Positions 8,292 to 16,977 of a stretch of DNA of 64,000 bases are shown here, one piece after another; positions within the stretch are counted from its first letter, which is position 1; each line of letters opens with the position of its first letter. Made by a program: the position numbers and the translations under genes. The notes beneath the pieces are model-generated. The model saw only the letters and a program-made list of their open reading frames with translations, was not told where the DNA came from and did not search any database. Source of the stretch: Pedobacter sp. PAMC26386 (GTDB taxonomy: Bacteria > Bacteroidota > Bacteroidia > Sphingobacteriales > Sphingobacteriaceae); assembly GCA_014302835.1 (NCBI GenBank), contig CP060294.1, positions 992,001-1,056,000 on the forward strand, in the 5' to 3' direction.

Positions 8292-9149
8292 ATGAAATTA
8301 ATAAGATGGGGCAATGCCGGCCGGGAAAAGACAGGTGTAATTATCAATGATATTAAATACGACACTTCTGCTTTCGGCAGAGATTACAATGAAGATTTTT
8401 TTGAAAAAAATGGTCTGGTAAGATTGGAGGAGTTTGTAAAAGCGAATACTGGTAAACTTCCGAAGATTTCAGATTCAGAACGTTTAGGCTCACCAATTGC
8501 CCGTCCATCTAAAATCATCTGTATTGGGTTGAATTATGCGGATCACGCGAAAGAAACCAATGCTCCGCTGCCAGTAGAACCTATCATTTTCATGAAATCA
8601 ACGACAGCATTAGCAGGTCCGAATGATGATATTATCACACCTAAGAATTCTGTAAAGACAGATTGGGAAGTAGAACTGGCAGTTGTTATTGGTAAAAGGG
8701 CATCTTATGTAGATGAAGCTGAAGCGTTGGATTATGTAGCAGGTTATGCTTTGCATAATGATGTTTCGGAACGTGAATTTCAGATTGAAAGAAATGGTAC
8801 CTGGGATAAAGGAAAAGGTTGCGATACTTTTGCACCGCTGGGTCCGTTTTTAGCTACTCCTGATGAATTAGGTGACATTAATAAATTGCGTCTGTGGTTA
8901 AAAGTAAACGGTAAAACCATGCAGGATGGTAATACATCGAACTTTATTTTTAACATACCATTTGTAATTTCCTATGTAAGTCAGTTTATGACACTGCTTC
9001 CGGGCGATGTAATCTCTACAGGAACACCAGCTGGTGTTGGGCTTGGCTTTAACCCGCCGATATATTTGAAGGCTGGAGATATCGTAGAATTAGGTATTGA
9101 TGGTCTTGGGGTTTCCAGACAGGAAGTTAAAGCTTATGTTAAAAATTAA
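8292..9149 (+). CDS. Fumarylacetoacetate-hydrolase-family protein (probable 2,4-diketo-3-deoxy-L-fuconate hydrolase)
   Basis: 285 residues with a short N-terminal domain and the FAH catalytic fold from about residue 70: KIICIGLNYADHAKETN, PIIFMKSTTALAGPNDDI, DWEVELAVVIGK (metal-binding acidic residues), GYALHNDVSEREFQ, LLPGDVISTGTPAGVGLG. In the Xanthomonas-type L-fucose pathway an enzyme of this family cleaves 2,4-diketo-3-deoxy-L-fuconate to pyruvate and L-lactate. Operon position supports that role. The family is certain; the substrate is inferred. Confidence 0.9.
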   Translation: MKLIRWGNAGREKTGVIINDIKYDTSAFGRDYNEDFFEKNGLVRLEEFVKANTGKLPKISDSERLGSPIARPSKIICIGLNYADHAKETNAPLPVEPIIFMKSTTALAGPNDDIITPKNSVKTDWEVELAVVIGKRASYVDEAEALDYVAGYALHNDVSEREFQIERNGTWDKGKGCDTFAPLGPFLATPDELGDINKLRLWLKVNGKTMQDGNTSNFIFNIPFVISYVSQFMTLLPGDVISTGTPAGVGLGFNPPIYLKAGDIVELGIDGLGVSRQEVKAYVKN

Positions 9150-9168
9150 TATCATTTAAAAATCAGGA

Positions 9169-9954
9169 ATGGATCTGCAATTAAAAGATAAAATAGTCAT
9201 TGTTACGGGTGGGGCAAAAGGAATTGGTGAAGCTATTGTTCGCCAACTGGCAAATGAAGGTGCTATTCCTGTTATTGTAGGCCGGAAAGAAGCCGATAAC
9301 CAGAAACTTGTCAATGAAATTACTGTTGAGGGCAAGCAAGCTTTTCAGGTTGTAGCCGAATTAACAGATCCGAAAAGTGCTGAAGAGACGGTTGCTATAA
9401 TTATAAAAAACTTTGGTAAAATAGATGGTCTGGTAAATAACGCAGGTGTAAATGATGGGATAGGTTTGGAAAATGGTAATTACCAGGCTTTTGTAGATAG
9501 TCTGCATAAAAATGTGATTCACTATTACCTGATGGCTCATCATGCACTTCCTTATTTAAAGCTAAGTAAAGGATCGATTGTAAATATTGGTTCAAAAGTG
9601 GCGGATACAGGGCAGGGCGGGACTTCTGCTTATGCGGCATCCAATGGTGCAAGAAATGCTTTAACAAGAGAATGGGCTGTAGAGTTATTGCCTTACAGTA
9701 TTCGTGTAAATGCTGTAATTGTAGCAGAATGTTATACGCCTTTATATCAAACCTGGATCAGTTCTTTACCAGAACCAGAAAAAAAACTGAAAGATATTAC
9801 TTCAAAGATTCCTTTTGAGCATAGAATGACAACAGCAGAAGAGATTGCAAATACAGCTGTATTTCTGTTGTCTCCAAGATCAAGCCATACGACCGGACAA
9901 TTGGTTTATGTGGATGGCGGGTATGTTCATTTGGATCGCGCTATAAGTACTTAG
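9169..9954 (+). CDS. SDR oxidoreductase, L-fucose-dehydrogenase-like, with YxxxN in place of YxxxK
   Basis: 261 residues. The Rossmann motif TGGAKGIG is at residues 13-20 and NNAG near 90. Catalytic Ser142 and Tyr155 are in place, but the position expected to be the catalytic Lys is Asn159 (YAASN; codon AAT at 9643-9645). The C-terminal motif RVNAVIVAECYTPLYQTW resembles SDRs annotated as L-fucose dehydrogenase. Last gene of the operon, 19 nt after the hydrolase. It would oxidise L-fucose to L-fuconolactone at the start of the pathway. From memory, some Bacteroidota relatives share the Asn; this was not checked. Activity without Lys is uncertain. Confidence 0.82.
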   Translation: MDLQLKDKIVIVTGGAKGIGEAIVRQLANEGAIPVIVGRKEADNQKLVNEITVEGKQAFQVVAELTDPKSAEETVAIIIKNFGKIDGLVNNAGVNDGIGLENGNYQAFVDSLHKNVIHYYLMAHHALPYLKLSKGSIVNIGSKVADTGQGGTSAYAASNGARNALTREWAVELLPYSIRVNAVIVAECYTPLYQTWISSLPEPEKKLKDITSKIPFEHRMTTAEEIANTAVFLLSPRSSHTTGQLVYVDGGYVHLDRAIST

Positions 9955-9975
9955 AAGATTTTATATATTTGCAAA

Positions 9976-10344
9976 ATGTTCAGAAGCATTCTTGCACATA
10001 TCTTAATCTTCACCACATTGATGGCTAACTTTAGCCAGGTCTTTGTGCATGCAGGGTTTGAGCTGAACGAAAACTATATCGTCTCCAAACTCTGCATTAA
10101 CCGTGACAAGCCACAAATGCATTGCAATGGTAAATGTTACCTGATGCGTAAATTAAAACAGGCGGAACAAAAGGAGAAGAACAGGGAACATGAAAATCAA
10201 CGGAGTATGCACCAGGTCGGTGTAATCGTCGAAAAAACCTCCTTTAACCCTTATATGAACTGTGTTGTGCAGAAATATAAGTCAGAACTGCCTTTCCGTT
10301 TGCCGGCATATGCCGCTGATATCTTTCAGCCGCCCCGCGCATAA
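9976..10344 (+). CDS. Small exported or membrane-anchored protein with CNGKC motif
   Basis: 122 residues. The N-terminal 25 residues are hydrophobic (signal peptide or anchor). The middle has Cys residues in KLCINRDKPQMHCNGKCYLMRKL, a possible metal- or disulfide-forming cluster, followed by a charged Lys/Glu-rich helix. I do not recognise a named family, although small proteins with a CNGKCYL-like motif are familiar next to TonB receptors in Bacteroidota. It lies 21 nt after the fucose operon and 157 nt before the TonB receptor. A role in metal handling with that receptor is a guess. Confidence 0.65.
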   Translation: MFRSILAHILIFTTLMANFSQVFVHAGFELNENYIVSKLCINRDKPQMHCNGKCYLMRKLKQAEQKEKNREHENQRSMHQVGVIVEKTSFNPYMNCVVQKYKSELPFRLPAYAADIFQPPRA

Positions 10345-10500
10345 TTCTATTCTTATTTATTTGGCCGGAATTCAAGAAGAACCGGTACACTAATCTGATT
10401 CTTTTGCCTTTTGCAATTTTTGAGTTTACGGAACTGATCAATTGTGCAAAGCAAAATGATTCAGGAAATATTTATATGGATTACAATTTCGCATTTTACA

Positions 10501-12807
10501 ATGAAGCTTTTCAGATTTATCATGATACTTGCCGGCTTTGCTTTTTTTTCGCAAAGTGCCCAGGCACAAAATCAACCCGTTACAGGTAATATTTACGATT
10601 CTCAAACGAAGCAGGTGCTTGCGGGAGTAAGTATCAAAACATCGGATAATAAACTCCTCACCGTATCAGATAAAAACGGGTATTTTAAAATTGAAAATAC
10701 AAGTGCAGATCAGCACTATAAATTTATCCTGCTAGGTTTTAAACCGCAGGAAGTTGATTACAGCAAAAAGGATGGGACCCTGAATATCCAGATGGATGCA
10801 GATGAATCCAGTTTGAATGAGGTAAGGGTCACTGGTTTCGCGGGTAACCGTACTAAGAAGGAAACTGCTGGCTCCATTGGGATGATTACCAACAAAGATA
10901 TCAATCGGGGCAGCGGGTTGTCATTTCAATCTGCCTTAAATTCTATTCCGGGTGTAAGAATGGATCAGAGCACACTCTCTGAAGCCCGAATTGCAATTCG
11001 TGGAAATGGAGTCAGGTCTTCTTATGGATTGAGAAATATCAAAGTTTACCTGAATGATATTCCGGTTACAGAGGCCGATGGCACAACCCGTATTGAGGCT
11101 TTAGATGTAAATAGTATTGGCCGAGCCGAAGTGATCAAAGGGCCGGCATCCAGTATCTATGGTGCAGGTACAGGTGGGGTTATTAATTTTCAGTTACAGC
11201 GTTCTCCTTATCAGGAACAAAGTCTGGAAGCTTCTGGTTTAGCAGGAAGTTATGGCTTACACCGGCTGGCAGCGACATACCGCAATGGTGGAGATAAGAT
11301 TAACAGTTATGTCTCTTATGGATGGCAGGAGTATGATGGATACAGGGAACATAGCAATGATATGCGCAGGTTTCTGTCTGGTAATTTTCAGCTCTTTCCA
11401 AGTAACAAGCGTATTATTACGCTATTGCTTAACCGGACTACACAATATTCACAAATTCCAGGCTCACTGACTGCAGATCAGATCGCTTCTAATCCTTTAC
11501 AGGCAAATGCAAGTAATCTGGATAAACAGGCTGGTCGTTATCAAACCTGGACCAGGGTAGGTTTGGGACAGCAATATCAAATTAATGATCAATTGTCTAA
11601 CAGTACTAGTGTCTTTACTTACTCCTATGATTTAAACCATCCTTTACCTTATGCTTATCTGCGAAATTATTATCAAAGTTATGGAGGCAGGACAAGTTTT
11701 ACTTATAATCCTGGTTTCTCGCAACTGCCAACTAAATTTATTGTTGGCGCTGAGTTCAATGAAGGGCTGACTAAGGGAACGCAGTATGTAAATAACAAAG
11801 GTACTGAGGGTGCAATAACTGGAAACATCGATTATCGGAATACGCTTTACTCGCTATTCTATCAATCAGAGACACAGTTGGGGGAGCGTACCTTGTTAAC
11901 GCTTGGGTTGAGTTATAACAGCTTAAAATACGATGTGTCCAATTATCTTATGCCCACACAAAGCGGAATCAAAGATTTTAAGCCACAGGCTACTCCGCGT
12001 ATTGCATTGAGTCATAATTTCTCTGACGCATTGAGTTTGCATGCCAGTGTAAGTACAGGATTCTCTCCGCCATCAAGTTCAGAAGTGAAAAATGTGGATG
12101 GGTCAATTAATCCAACTTTACAGGCTGAGAAAGCTATCAATTATGAAATTAATGCTAAAGGTAATCTGCTGAATTCCCGTTTGAGTTATGATCTTTCTCT
12201 GTTCAAAATGGATATGAAAGGGGAGTTGATCGGGCAATCCGTACAGCAAGGAATAACGATTTATAACAATGCTGGTAAAACAATCCACAATGGTGTGGAG
12301 TTGGCTTTGTCGTGGCAAGCACTAAAATTAGAAGATAATCAGAGTATAGCGAGTCTAAGACCTTTTGTCGCCTTGACTTACTCAGCTTTTAAATTTAAAG
12401 ATTATCAAATTCTGAATGCTGGTAATCAGGTAACTGCTTCTTATAATGGAAATGCACTGACTGGGATTTCACCATGGGTGATTAGTGCGGGCCTTGATTT
12501 GGAAACCCGTTTCGGTTTATATGGTTATCTGAATTACTATTACAATGATAAAATGCCATTAAATGATAAGAACTCCGATTATAATGCCGCTTATCAAGTG
12601 GTAAATGTTAAGGCCGGTTACAAGAAAAAACTTGGCAAAGTCTTTGAAATTAATGTGTATGGTGGTATCGATAATCTATTCAATGAGGCTTATAGTTCGA
12701 TTTTATCTTTAAATGCTGTAGGATATAGTGGTGCACAGCCTGCTTATTTTAATCCTTCACCTAAAAGAAACGGATTTGCCGGATTAGCAGTAAAATATTT
12801 TTTCTAA
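10501..12807 (+). CDS. TonB-dependent outer-membrane receptor (siderophore/metal type)
   Basis: 768 residues from ATG 10501, chosen because MKLFRFIMILAGFAFFSQSA is a clear signal peptide; upstream in-frame starts (10444 GTG, 10456 ATG) would bury it. Residues about 25-100 are a carboxypeptidase-regulatory-like beta sandwich (GNIYDSQTKQVLAGVSI). The plug follows (NSIPGVRMDQ, IAIRGNGVRSSYG, IEVIKGPASS-like block RAEVIKGPASSIYGAGTGGVINF), then a 22-strand barrel ending in KRNGFAGLAVKYFF with terminal Phe. The plug resembles FecA-like ferric-complex receptors. No SusD partner is present, so it is not a SusC. Substrate unknown; the CNGKC protein upstream hints at metal. Confidence 0.9.
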   Translation: MKLFRFIMILAGFAFFSQSAQAQNQPVTGNIYDSQTKQVLAGVSIKTSDNKLLTVSDKNGYFKIENTSADQHYKFILLGFKPQEVDYSKKDGTLNIQMDADESSLNEVRVTGFAGNRTKKETAGSIGMITNKDINRGSGLSFQSALNSIPGVRMDQSTLSEARIAIRGNGVRSSYGLRNIKVYLNDIPVTEADGTTRIEALDVNSIGRAEVIKGPASSIYGAGTGGVINFQLQRSPYQEQSLEASGLAGSYGLHRLAATYRNGGDKINSYVSYGWQEYDGYREHSNDMRRFLSGNFQLFPSNKRIITLLLNRTTQYSQIPGSLTADQIASNPLQANASNLDKQAGRYQTWTRVGLGQQYQINDQLSNSTSVFTYSYDLNHPLPYAYLRNYYQSYGGRTSFTYNPGFSQLPTKFIVGAEFNEGLTKGTQYVNNKGTEGAITGNIDYRNTLYSLFYQSETQLGERTLLTLGLSYNSLKYDVSNYLMPTQSGIKDFKPQATPRIALSHNFSDALSLHASVSTGFSPPSSSEVKNVDGSINPTLQAEKAINYEINAKGNLLNSRLSYDLSLFKMDMKGELIGQSVQQGITIYNNAGKTIHNGVELALSWQALKLEDNQSIASLRPFVALTYSAFKFKDYQILNAGNQVTASYNGNALTGISPWVISAGLDLETRFGLYGYLNYYYNDKMPLNDKNSDYNAAYQVVNVKAGYKKKLGKVFEINVYGGIDNLFNEAYSSILSLNAVGYSGAQPAYFNPSPKRNGFAGLAVKYFF

Positions 12808-12893
12808 TTGTTAGTTGCTTTTGATTATTGATGGCTCTCCGATTAAACTTTCTGATGGATTACTTGTCATATTTAAACATAAAAAATATAGTC

Positions 12894-13478
12894 ATGAAAA
12901 AGCTAGCTTTAGTCCTGTTTATTACAGCGGCTCTATTTTCAGCGTGTTCGTCATATAACTATTATTCAGTAGCTCACAATGCTGTGAATCCTGCAAAATA
13001 TAAAACCTTTGCCTGGATCCCGGAAGGTAAATCAAAGTCAACATCTATTTACAATAATGATGTTGCGACAGATAAAATTGTGGAATCTGCTAGTCAGGAA
13101 ATGAGTAAGAGAGGTTTTACTCTTCAAAGCGATAAACCTGATTTATTGCTGCGATACACTGCTGTAGTCAATAAAGAAGTTAAAGAGTACAGTGATCCGG
13201 TTTATTATAACCCACCATCGAGAATACTTCCGCGTGTTTCATATTATGGTGGCAGAAGGGTTTATTACTATTCTTATTACAATCCGCTTCCAGTTTATGT
13301 GGGCGATAGAGAAAGACAGATAAGAGTTAAGGCGAACAGTATTATGATTGATATTATTGATCGTAATACTTCCAAAGTAATCTGGAGAGGCTGGGCTGAA
13401 GGAGAGGTTAATAACCCGGAAAAAGCAATTAATGAAATTCCGCAGGTAATCGGTAATATTTTCAAAAAGTTATCTTGA
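12894..13478 (+). CDS. DUF4136 lipoprotein
   Basis: 194 residues from ATG 12894. This start gives a lipoprotein signal MKKLALVLFITAALFSACSS with the lipobox Cys at residue 18; an in-frame ATG at 12828 would add 22 residues before it and is less likely. The mature part matches DUF4136: KYKTFAWIPEGK, a variable Tyr-rich stretch with many Tyr and Pro, and the end VWRGWAEGEVNNPEKAINEIPQVIGNIFKKL. Such lipoproteins sit on the outer membrane; their function is unknown. It follows the TonB receptor by 86 nt and may be cotranscribed. Confidence 0.88.
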   Translation: MKKLALVLFITAALFSACSSYNYYSVAHNAVNPAKYKTFAWIPEGKSKSTSIYNNDVATDKIVESASQEMSKRGFTLQSDKPDLLLRYTAVVNKEVKEYSDPVYYNPPSRILPRVSYYGGRRVYYYSYYNPLPVYVGDRERQIRVKANSIMIDIIDRNTSKVIWRGWAEGEVNNPEKAINEIPQVIGNIFKKLS

Positions 13479-13492
13479 GAAAAAAGATAGAT

Positions 13493-13825
13493 TTAAGATG
13501 TGGAGGTTAGCCACCAGGTATTTCCAAAGGAATCCTGTATACCTCCACATCTTCCATAATCCATATCAGAAAGTTCGGTTACAACAGAGGAACCATGAAA
13601 TATGGCTCTTTTAAATGTTTCATGAGCATTGCCAACATAGATGAAAAAATTACCTACAGACTTTCCGTATATACCTGCTGCTTCGGAGAGCAGTATTGTA
13701 CTATGTCCGATTTTGATTTCTGCAGCTATAATTGTTCGGTTATCTGTAGAAATATTTAATAAACTTGTCTCCGCGTTAAAAACTGTTTTGACGGATTCAA
13801 TAAACTGTATTGCATTTTCAAGCAT
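13493..13825 (-). CDS. VOC-family (glyoxalase/PhnB-like) protein, 5' end possibly damaged
   Basis: 110 residues from ATG 13825. The C-terminal half (RCGGIQDSFGNTWWL, preceded by MDYG) and EIKIGHSTILLSEA are typical of PhnB-like vicinal-oxygen-chelate proteins. In-frame codons just before the ATG read QGSTHDTPYL and run directly into MLENAIQFIE, matching the family's usual N-terminus. A TAA at 13859-13861 and the lack of any start codon between imply that the normal start has been lost. Either the gene is translated from the internal ATG, missing about 12 residues of the first strand, or it is decaying. Convergent with the DUF4136 gene. Confidence 0.7.
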   Translation of the reverse strand: MLENAIQFIESVKTVFNAETSLLNISTDNRTIIAAEIKIGHSTILLSEAAGIYGKSVGNFFIYVGNAHETFKRAIFHGSSVVTELSDMDYGRCGGIQDSFGNTWWLTSTS

Positions 13826-14256
13826 CAGATAGGGAGTATCGTGTGTTGATCCTTGTAATTATTCGTGAGTGTAATATTTTTCTTTAGATCTGCGATATTT
13901 AGAGGTGGAAACGGTAATTTAATAAATAATATTTTCAGAAGTTTTGACAATCGTTTTAATGGCAGATAATCTTATTTAAATTTAATATGCGCCTAAAAAA
14001 GATCAGTTTAATGATTTAGCAAATAAATGTATAAAGGAAGGGATGGCTTTTGGGTATTGAGTTTTTATAAAAACTGACTATGTGCTTAAAGTTGTCAGAA
14101 TGTAAAATTTAATCATCTTACCAGAATTATCTCTATATTGTTCGCAACTATACTAGAAATAATAATCGGATTTCTATTTTTGCGGAGATTTAGATGGATG
14201 AATTCTGCCTATAAAGCTCTCCGTCTGATAAATTTAGAATAACCCAAGTTCAAACA
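13826..14256. other. Intergenic region upstream of ino1
   Basis: About 430 AT-rich bases. Apart from the remnant N-terminal codons of the VOC gene at its left edge I see no gene, RNA or hairpin. It should hold the ino1 promoter, but no convincing -33/-7 pair stood out. Confidence 0.4.
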
Positions 14257-15450
14257 ATGCATAACCAAGGAAAGAAAATCAGAGTTGCAATTTTAGGCGT
14301 CGGTAACTGCGCCAGCTCGCTAGTACAAGGCGTGGAATTTTACACTAAACATGCAGAAAAGACATCAGGATTGATGGCTAATGATATTGGTGGATATAAA
14401 GCGGCTAACATTGAATTCGTTTGCGGATTTGATGTAGACGAAAGAAAAATTGGTCTTCCTTTAAAGGATGCCATTTTTGCTAAGCCAAATTGTACAATCA
14501 TACTTAATGCTGATATCGAATCAGTTGCTCCAATATACAGATCACCTGTTATTGATGGTGTATCTCCACAGATGGCTGCCTATCCTGAAGCTAACAGGTT
14601 CGTTATCAAAGAAGAATTGAGGAATACTGATATTCTGATCGATGGTGTTACTTATGACAAAGCTCAGGTAAGTACGCTGCGTGCTGAAATTGTTGCACAA
14701 CTGCGTAAACACGAAGCGGAAATATTAATTAATTATCTTCCGGTTGGCTCACAGCTGGCTACAGAATTCTATGCAGAGATCTGCCTTGAACTAGGTATCT
14801 CTTTAGTGAATTGTATACCTGTATTTATTGCTTCAGACCCTGTGTGGGAGCAAAGATTCATCGATGCTGGTATTCCAATCATTGGAGACGATATGCGTAG
14901 TCAGTTTGGTGCAAGTATTGTTTCACAAATGCTTCAGGAATTAGCTTTTGAAAGAGGTCATCATGTGAAAGCCCACATCCAGAGAAATGTTGGTGGAAAT
15001 ACTGATTTCCTTAACATGGAAGATAAAAACCGTCTGAAATCTAAAAAGATCTCTAAAGAAAACGTAATTCGTGCGCAGAATGATATCAGAGGTATCTCAA
15101 CTGAGGATAGTTTCCTTCATGCAGGTCCTTCAGAATACATTGCTTACTATGGAGACAATAAAGTAGCTAATTTTCGTCTGGAATTAGAAGGCTTTATGGG
15201 AGCTCCTGTAATCTTTGATGCACAGCTTTCAGTTCAGGATTCTCCTAACTCCGCAGGTGTAGTTATTGATGCAATCAGATATGTTTATGTAGCGAGGGAA
15301 TTAGGTCTGGTAGGAGCCCTTAGAGGACCTTCAGCTTCGACTCAGAAAACACCACCAGAGCAAATGATGTTCAGTGATGCAATTTACGAATGTCATGCTT
15401 TAGCAAAACGTGAGTTGACAGCATCGACAAAAAAACAATTGAAAAAATAA
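14257..15450 (+). CDS. ino1: Inositol-3-phosphate synthase (Ino1, MIPS)
   Basis: 397 residues, the short prokaryotic type. It converts glucose-6-phosphate to 1L-myo-inositol-1-phosphate with NAD as internal redox cofactor. The N-terminal NAD fold AILGVGNCASSLVQG is at residues 12-26. Later blocks are INYLPVGSQLATEFYA, NCIPVFIASDPVW, IIGDDMRSQFGASI and VGGNTDFLNM, with the catalytic Lys stretch around NRLKSKKISKENV, and LEGFMGAPVIFDAQLSVQDSPNSAGVVIDAIR. In Bacteroidota this enzyme feeds inositol-lipid synthesis. The lipid cluster lies 33 kb away at 47-56 kb. It is monocistronic here, followed by hairpin terminators. Confidence 0.95.
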   Translation: MHNQGKKIRVAILGVGNCASSLVQGVEFYTKHAEKTSGLMANDIGGYKAANIEFVCGFDVDERKIGLPLKDAIFAKPNCTIILNADIESVAPIYRSPVIDGVSPQMAAYPEANRFVIKEELRNTDILIDGVTYDKAQVSTLRAEIVAQLRKHEAEILINYLPVGSQLATEFYAEICLELGISLVNCIPVFIASDPVWEQRFIDAGIPIIGDDMRSQFGASIVSQMLQELAFERGHHVKAHIQRNVGGNTDFLNMEDKNRLKSKKISKENVIRAQNDIRGISTEDSFLHAGPSEYIAYYGDNKVANFRLELEGFMGAPVIFDAQLSVQDSPNSAGVVIDAIRYVYVARELGLVGALRGPSASTQKTPPEQMMFSDAIYECHALAKRELTASTKKQLKK

Positions 15451-15486
15451 ATCTCTACTCAGCTAGCCACTAGCTTGAATTAACAT

Positions 15487-15524
15487 AAAAACCGCTCAGG
15501 CTAAATTGACTTGCGCGGTTTTTT
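15487..15524 (+). terminator. Rho-independent terminator after ino1
   Basis: AAAACCGC pairs with GCGGTTTT across a 19-nt loop, followed by a T run; it begins 36 nt after the ino1 stop. Confidence 0.65.
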
Positions 15525-15584
15525 GCTGATCACCAATTTCTTTTCAGGAAGAAGAACTGATGAAGTTTTTCAAATAATTTGAAT

Positions 15585-15623
15585 AAAAAAAGGATAACCT
15601 GCCTTGACGGGTTATCCTTTTTT
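15585..15623. terminator. Bidirectional terminator between ino1 and the TlpA-like gene
   Basis: A-run plus AGGATAACC pairs with GGTTATCCT plus a T-run around a 10-nt loop. It works on either strand and lies 29 nt beyond the stop of the minus-strand redoxin gene. Confidence 0.8.
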
Positions 15624-15651
15624 GAACGAAGAACGAGACTCACTGATCGGG

Positions 15652-16896
15652 TTACTTCGCCAGCAACTCTTCTATTTTTTTCTCAAAAGCAGCCTTGTAT
15701 TTTGTGTAATAATCTCCAGTGCCCGGGCCATAGAAATCGGTAGTAATCTCAGTTACTTTTCCACTTTTATCCAGAATCAGGGTAGTTGGAAAAACCTTAA
15801 TCTTAGTTAATTGTGGTAATGTTTTTTCTGTATTCAACGAATCAGAAACTGTTGTCGGTGTAATCAGCAACGGATAATTTACTCCAAATCTTTTCTGAAA
15901 TTTGCGTAAACTGGCCGTTGAACGTTTCACGTCTGTAGAGTACTCGTAAGCGAGACCAAGAATCTCAATTCCCTTTTGTTTGTTTTTGTTATAATACTCG
16001 CTTAGAAACGCTGTTTCGTCCATGCAATTAGGACACCATGAGCCCATCAGCTGTATAATAACCACCTTATCTTTAAAACGTTTATCCTTGATAGAAACCT
16101 GTCTTCCATCAAGATCGGGAAAGCTGAAGTTCAAACTTCCATCTTCACCTTCTTTCAGTTTCGTCACCTGTTGTGTTGATAAAGCGGCATTATCATCTTT
16201 CCGTGCAGTCCATTTCTCAGTGGAAACTGCGCCACTGTATACATTACCGTCTGTAATATTGCCTTTATTGATCTTTCCAGTAAATACCATGGCATGAATA
16301 CCATCGAAAGTGGATAGCTGAAGTGAATCACCAGTAACTATTCCGGAAAGATAGCGATAATCACCAGAAAGAGTGAGGATAGATCCTGTAACCTGATTTC
16401 CTTTTTGCGAAAACTGACCGATAGCTTCCCGCTCAGAGCCCGTAGCTTTGATAAAATCAATCTTCCATTTTCCATCGGCATTTTCACTTGCATTCCCGTT
16501 AACTGCCGGAAAGCGATATGCTTGTTTAGTTGTTGCAGTAAAAGGCATCACGATGTCCTTTGAAGTCGTTTTTCTTATCCATGTTCCCGAAAGACTATCC
16601 TTTGATATAATTTTTAATCTAAATGCAGATTCAAAAACAGGCATATTGATAAATACAGAATCCTTAACAATAGTCACATCGTCAGCCAGCATTTTTTCAG
16701 GATGATTCACGATATAGAATACCGTTTTTCCTTTTTGTTGCTGCACATCGAGATTAAATATAATCTTGTTTCCATCGTTTCTTAAAAGCGCAGCACGCCA
16801 GGCTCCTTGCTGAAGAGGATTCTGTGCAATGGCACTAACAGATAAAAGAGCAAACAAACCTAGAGTAAGGGACTTTTTATACATATGCTTTGTCAA
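15652..16896 (-). CDS. Exported TlpA-like thiol:disulfide oxidoreductase
   Basis: 414 residues. A Sec signal peptide (residues 5-25, TLGLFALLSVSAIAQ) is followed by a roughly 230-residue beta-rich region of unknown fold. From about residue 260 comes an AhpC/TSA-Redoxin domain: FPDLDGRQVSIKD, VVIIQLMGSWCPNCMDETAFL with the CxxC active site (Cys-Pro-Asn-Cys), and a cis-Pro region VFPTTLILDKSGKV. Bacteroidota carry many such periplasmic thioredoxins that reduce disulfides or cytochrome apoproteins. A second in-frame ATG four codons in (16884) could be the start. Target unknown; no cytochrome genes are adjacent. Confidence 0.88.
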   Translation of the reverse strand: MTKHMYKKSLTLGLFALLSVSAIAQNPLQQGAWRAALLRNDGNKIIFNLDVQQQKGKTVFYIVNHPEKMLADDVTIVKDSVFINMPVFESAFRLKIISKDSLSGTWIRKTTSKDIVMPFTATTKQAYRFPAVNGNASENADGKWKIDFIKATGSEREAIGQFSQKGNQVTGSILTLSGDYRYLSGIVTGDSLQLSTFDGIHAMVFTGKINKGNITDGNVYSGAVSTEKWTARKDDNAALSTQQVTKLKEGEDGSLNFSFPDLDGRQVSIKDKRFKDKVVIIQLMGSWCPNCMDETAFLSEYYNKNKQKGIEILGLAYEYSTDVKRSTASLRKFQKRFGVNYPLLITPTTVSDSLNTEKTLPQLTKIKVFPTTLILDKSGKVTEITTDFYGPGTGDYYTKYKAAFEKKIEELLAK

Positions 16897-16977
16897 TTTT
16901 GTGCGGTTATTTATAATAATGATGCGAATATACTACATGGAATTAAGTTCTACTGGTTTTGTAGAGTAAGACTATCG

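Noticed and set aside
9964..9971. TATATTTG as promoter of the CNGKC gene
   Set aside because: It lies 4 nt before the ATG and has no -33 TTTG at correct distance; the gene may simply be read through from the fucose operon.
10501..12807. SusC-type receptor of a polysaccharide locus
   Set aside because: No SusD gene is adjacent and the plug resembles ferric-complex receptors.
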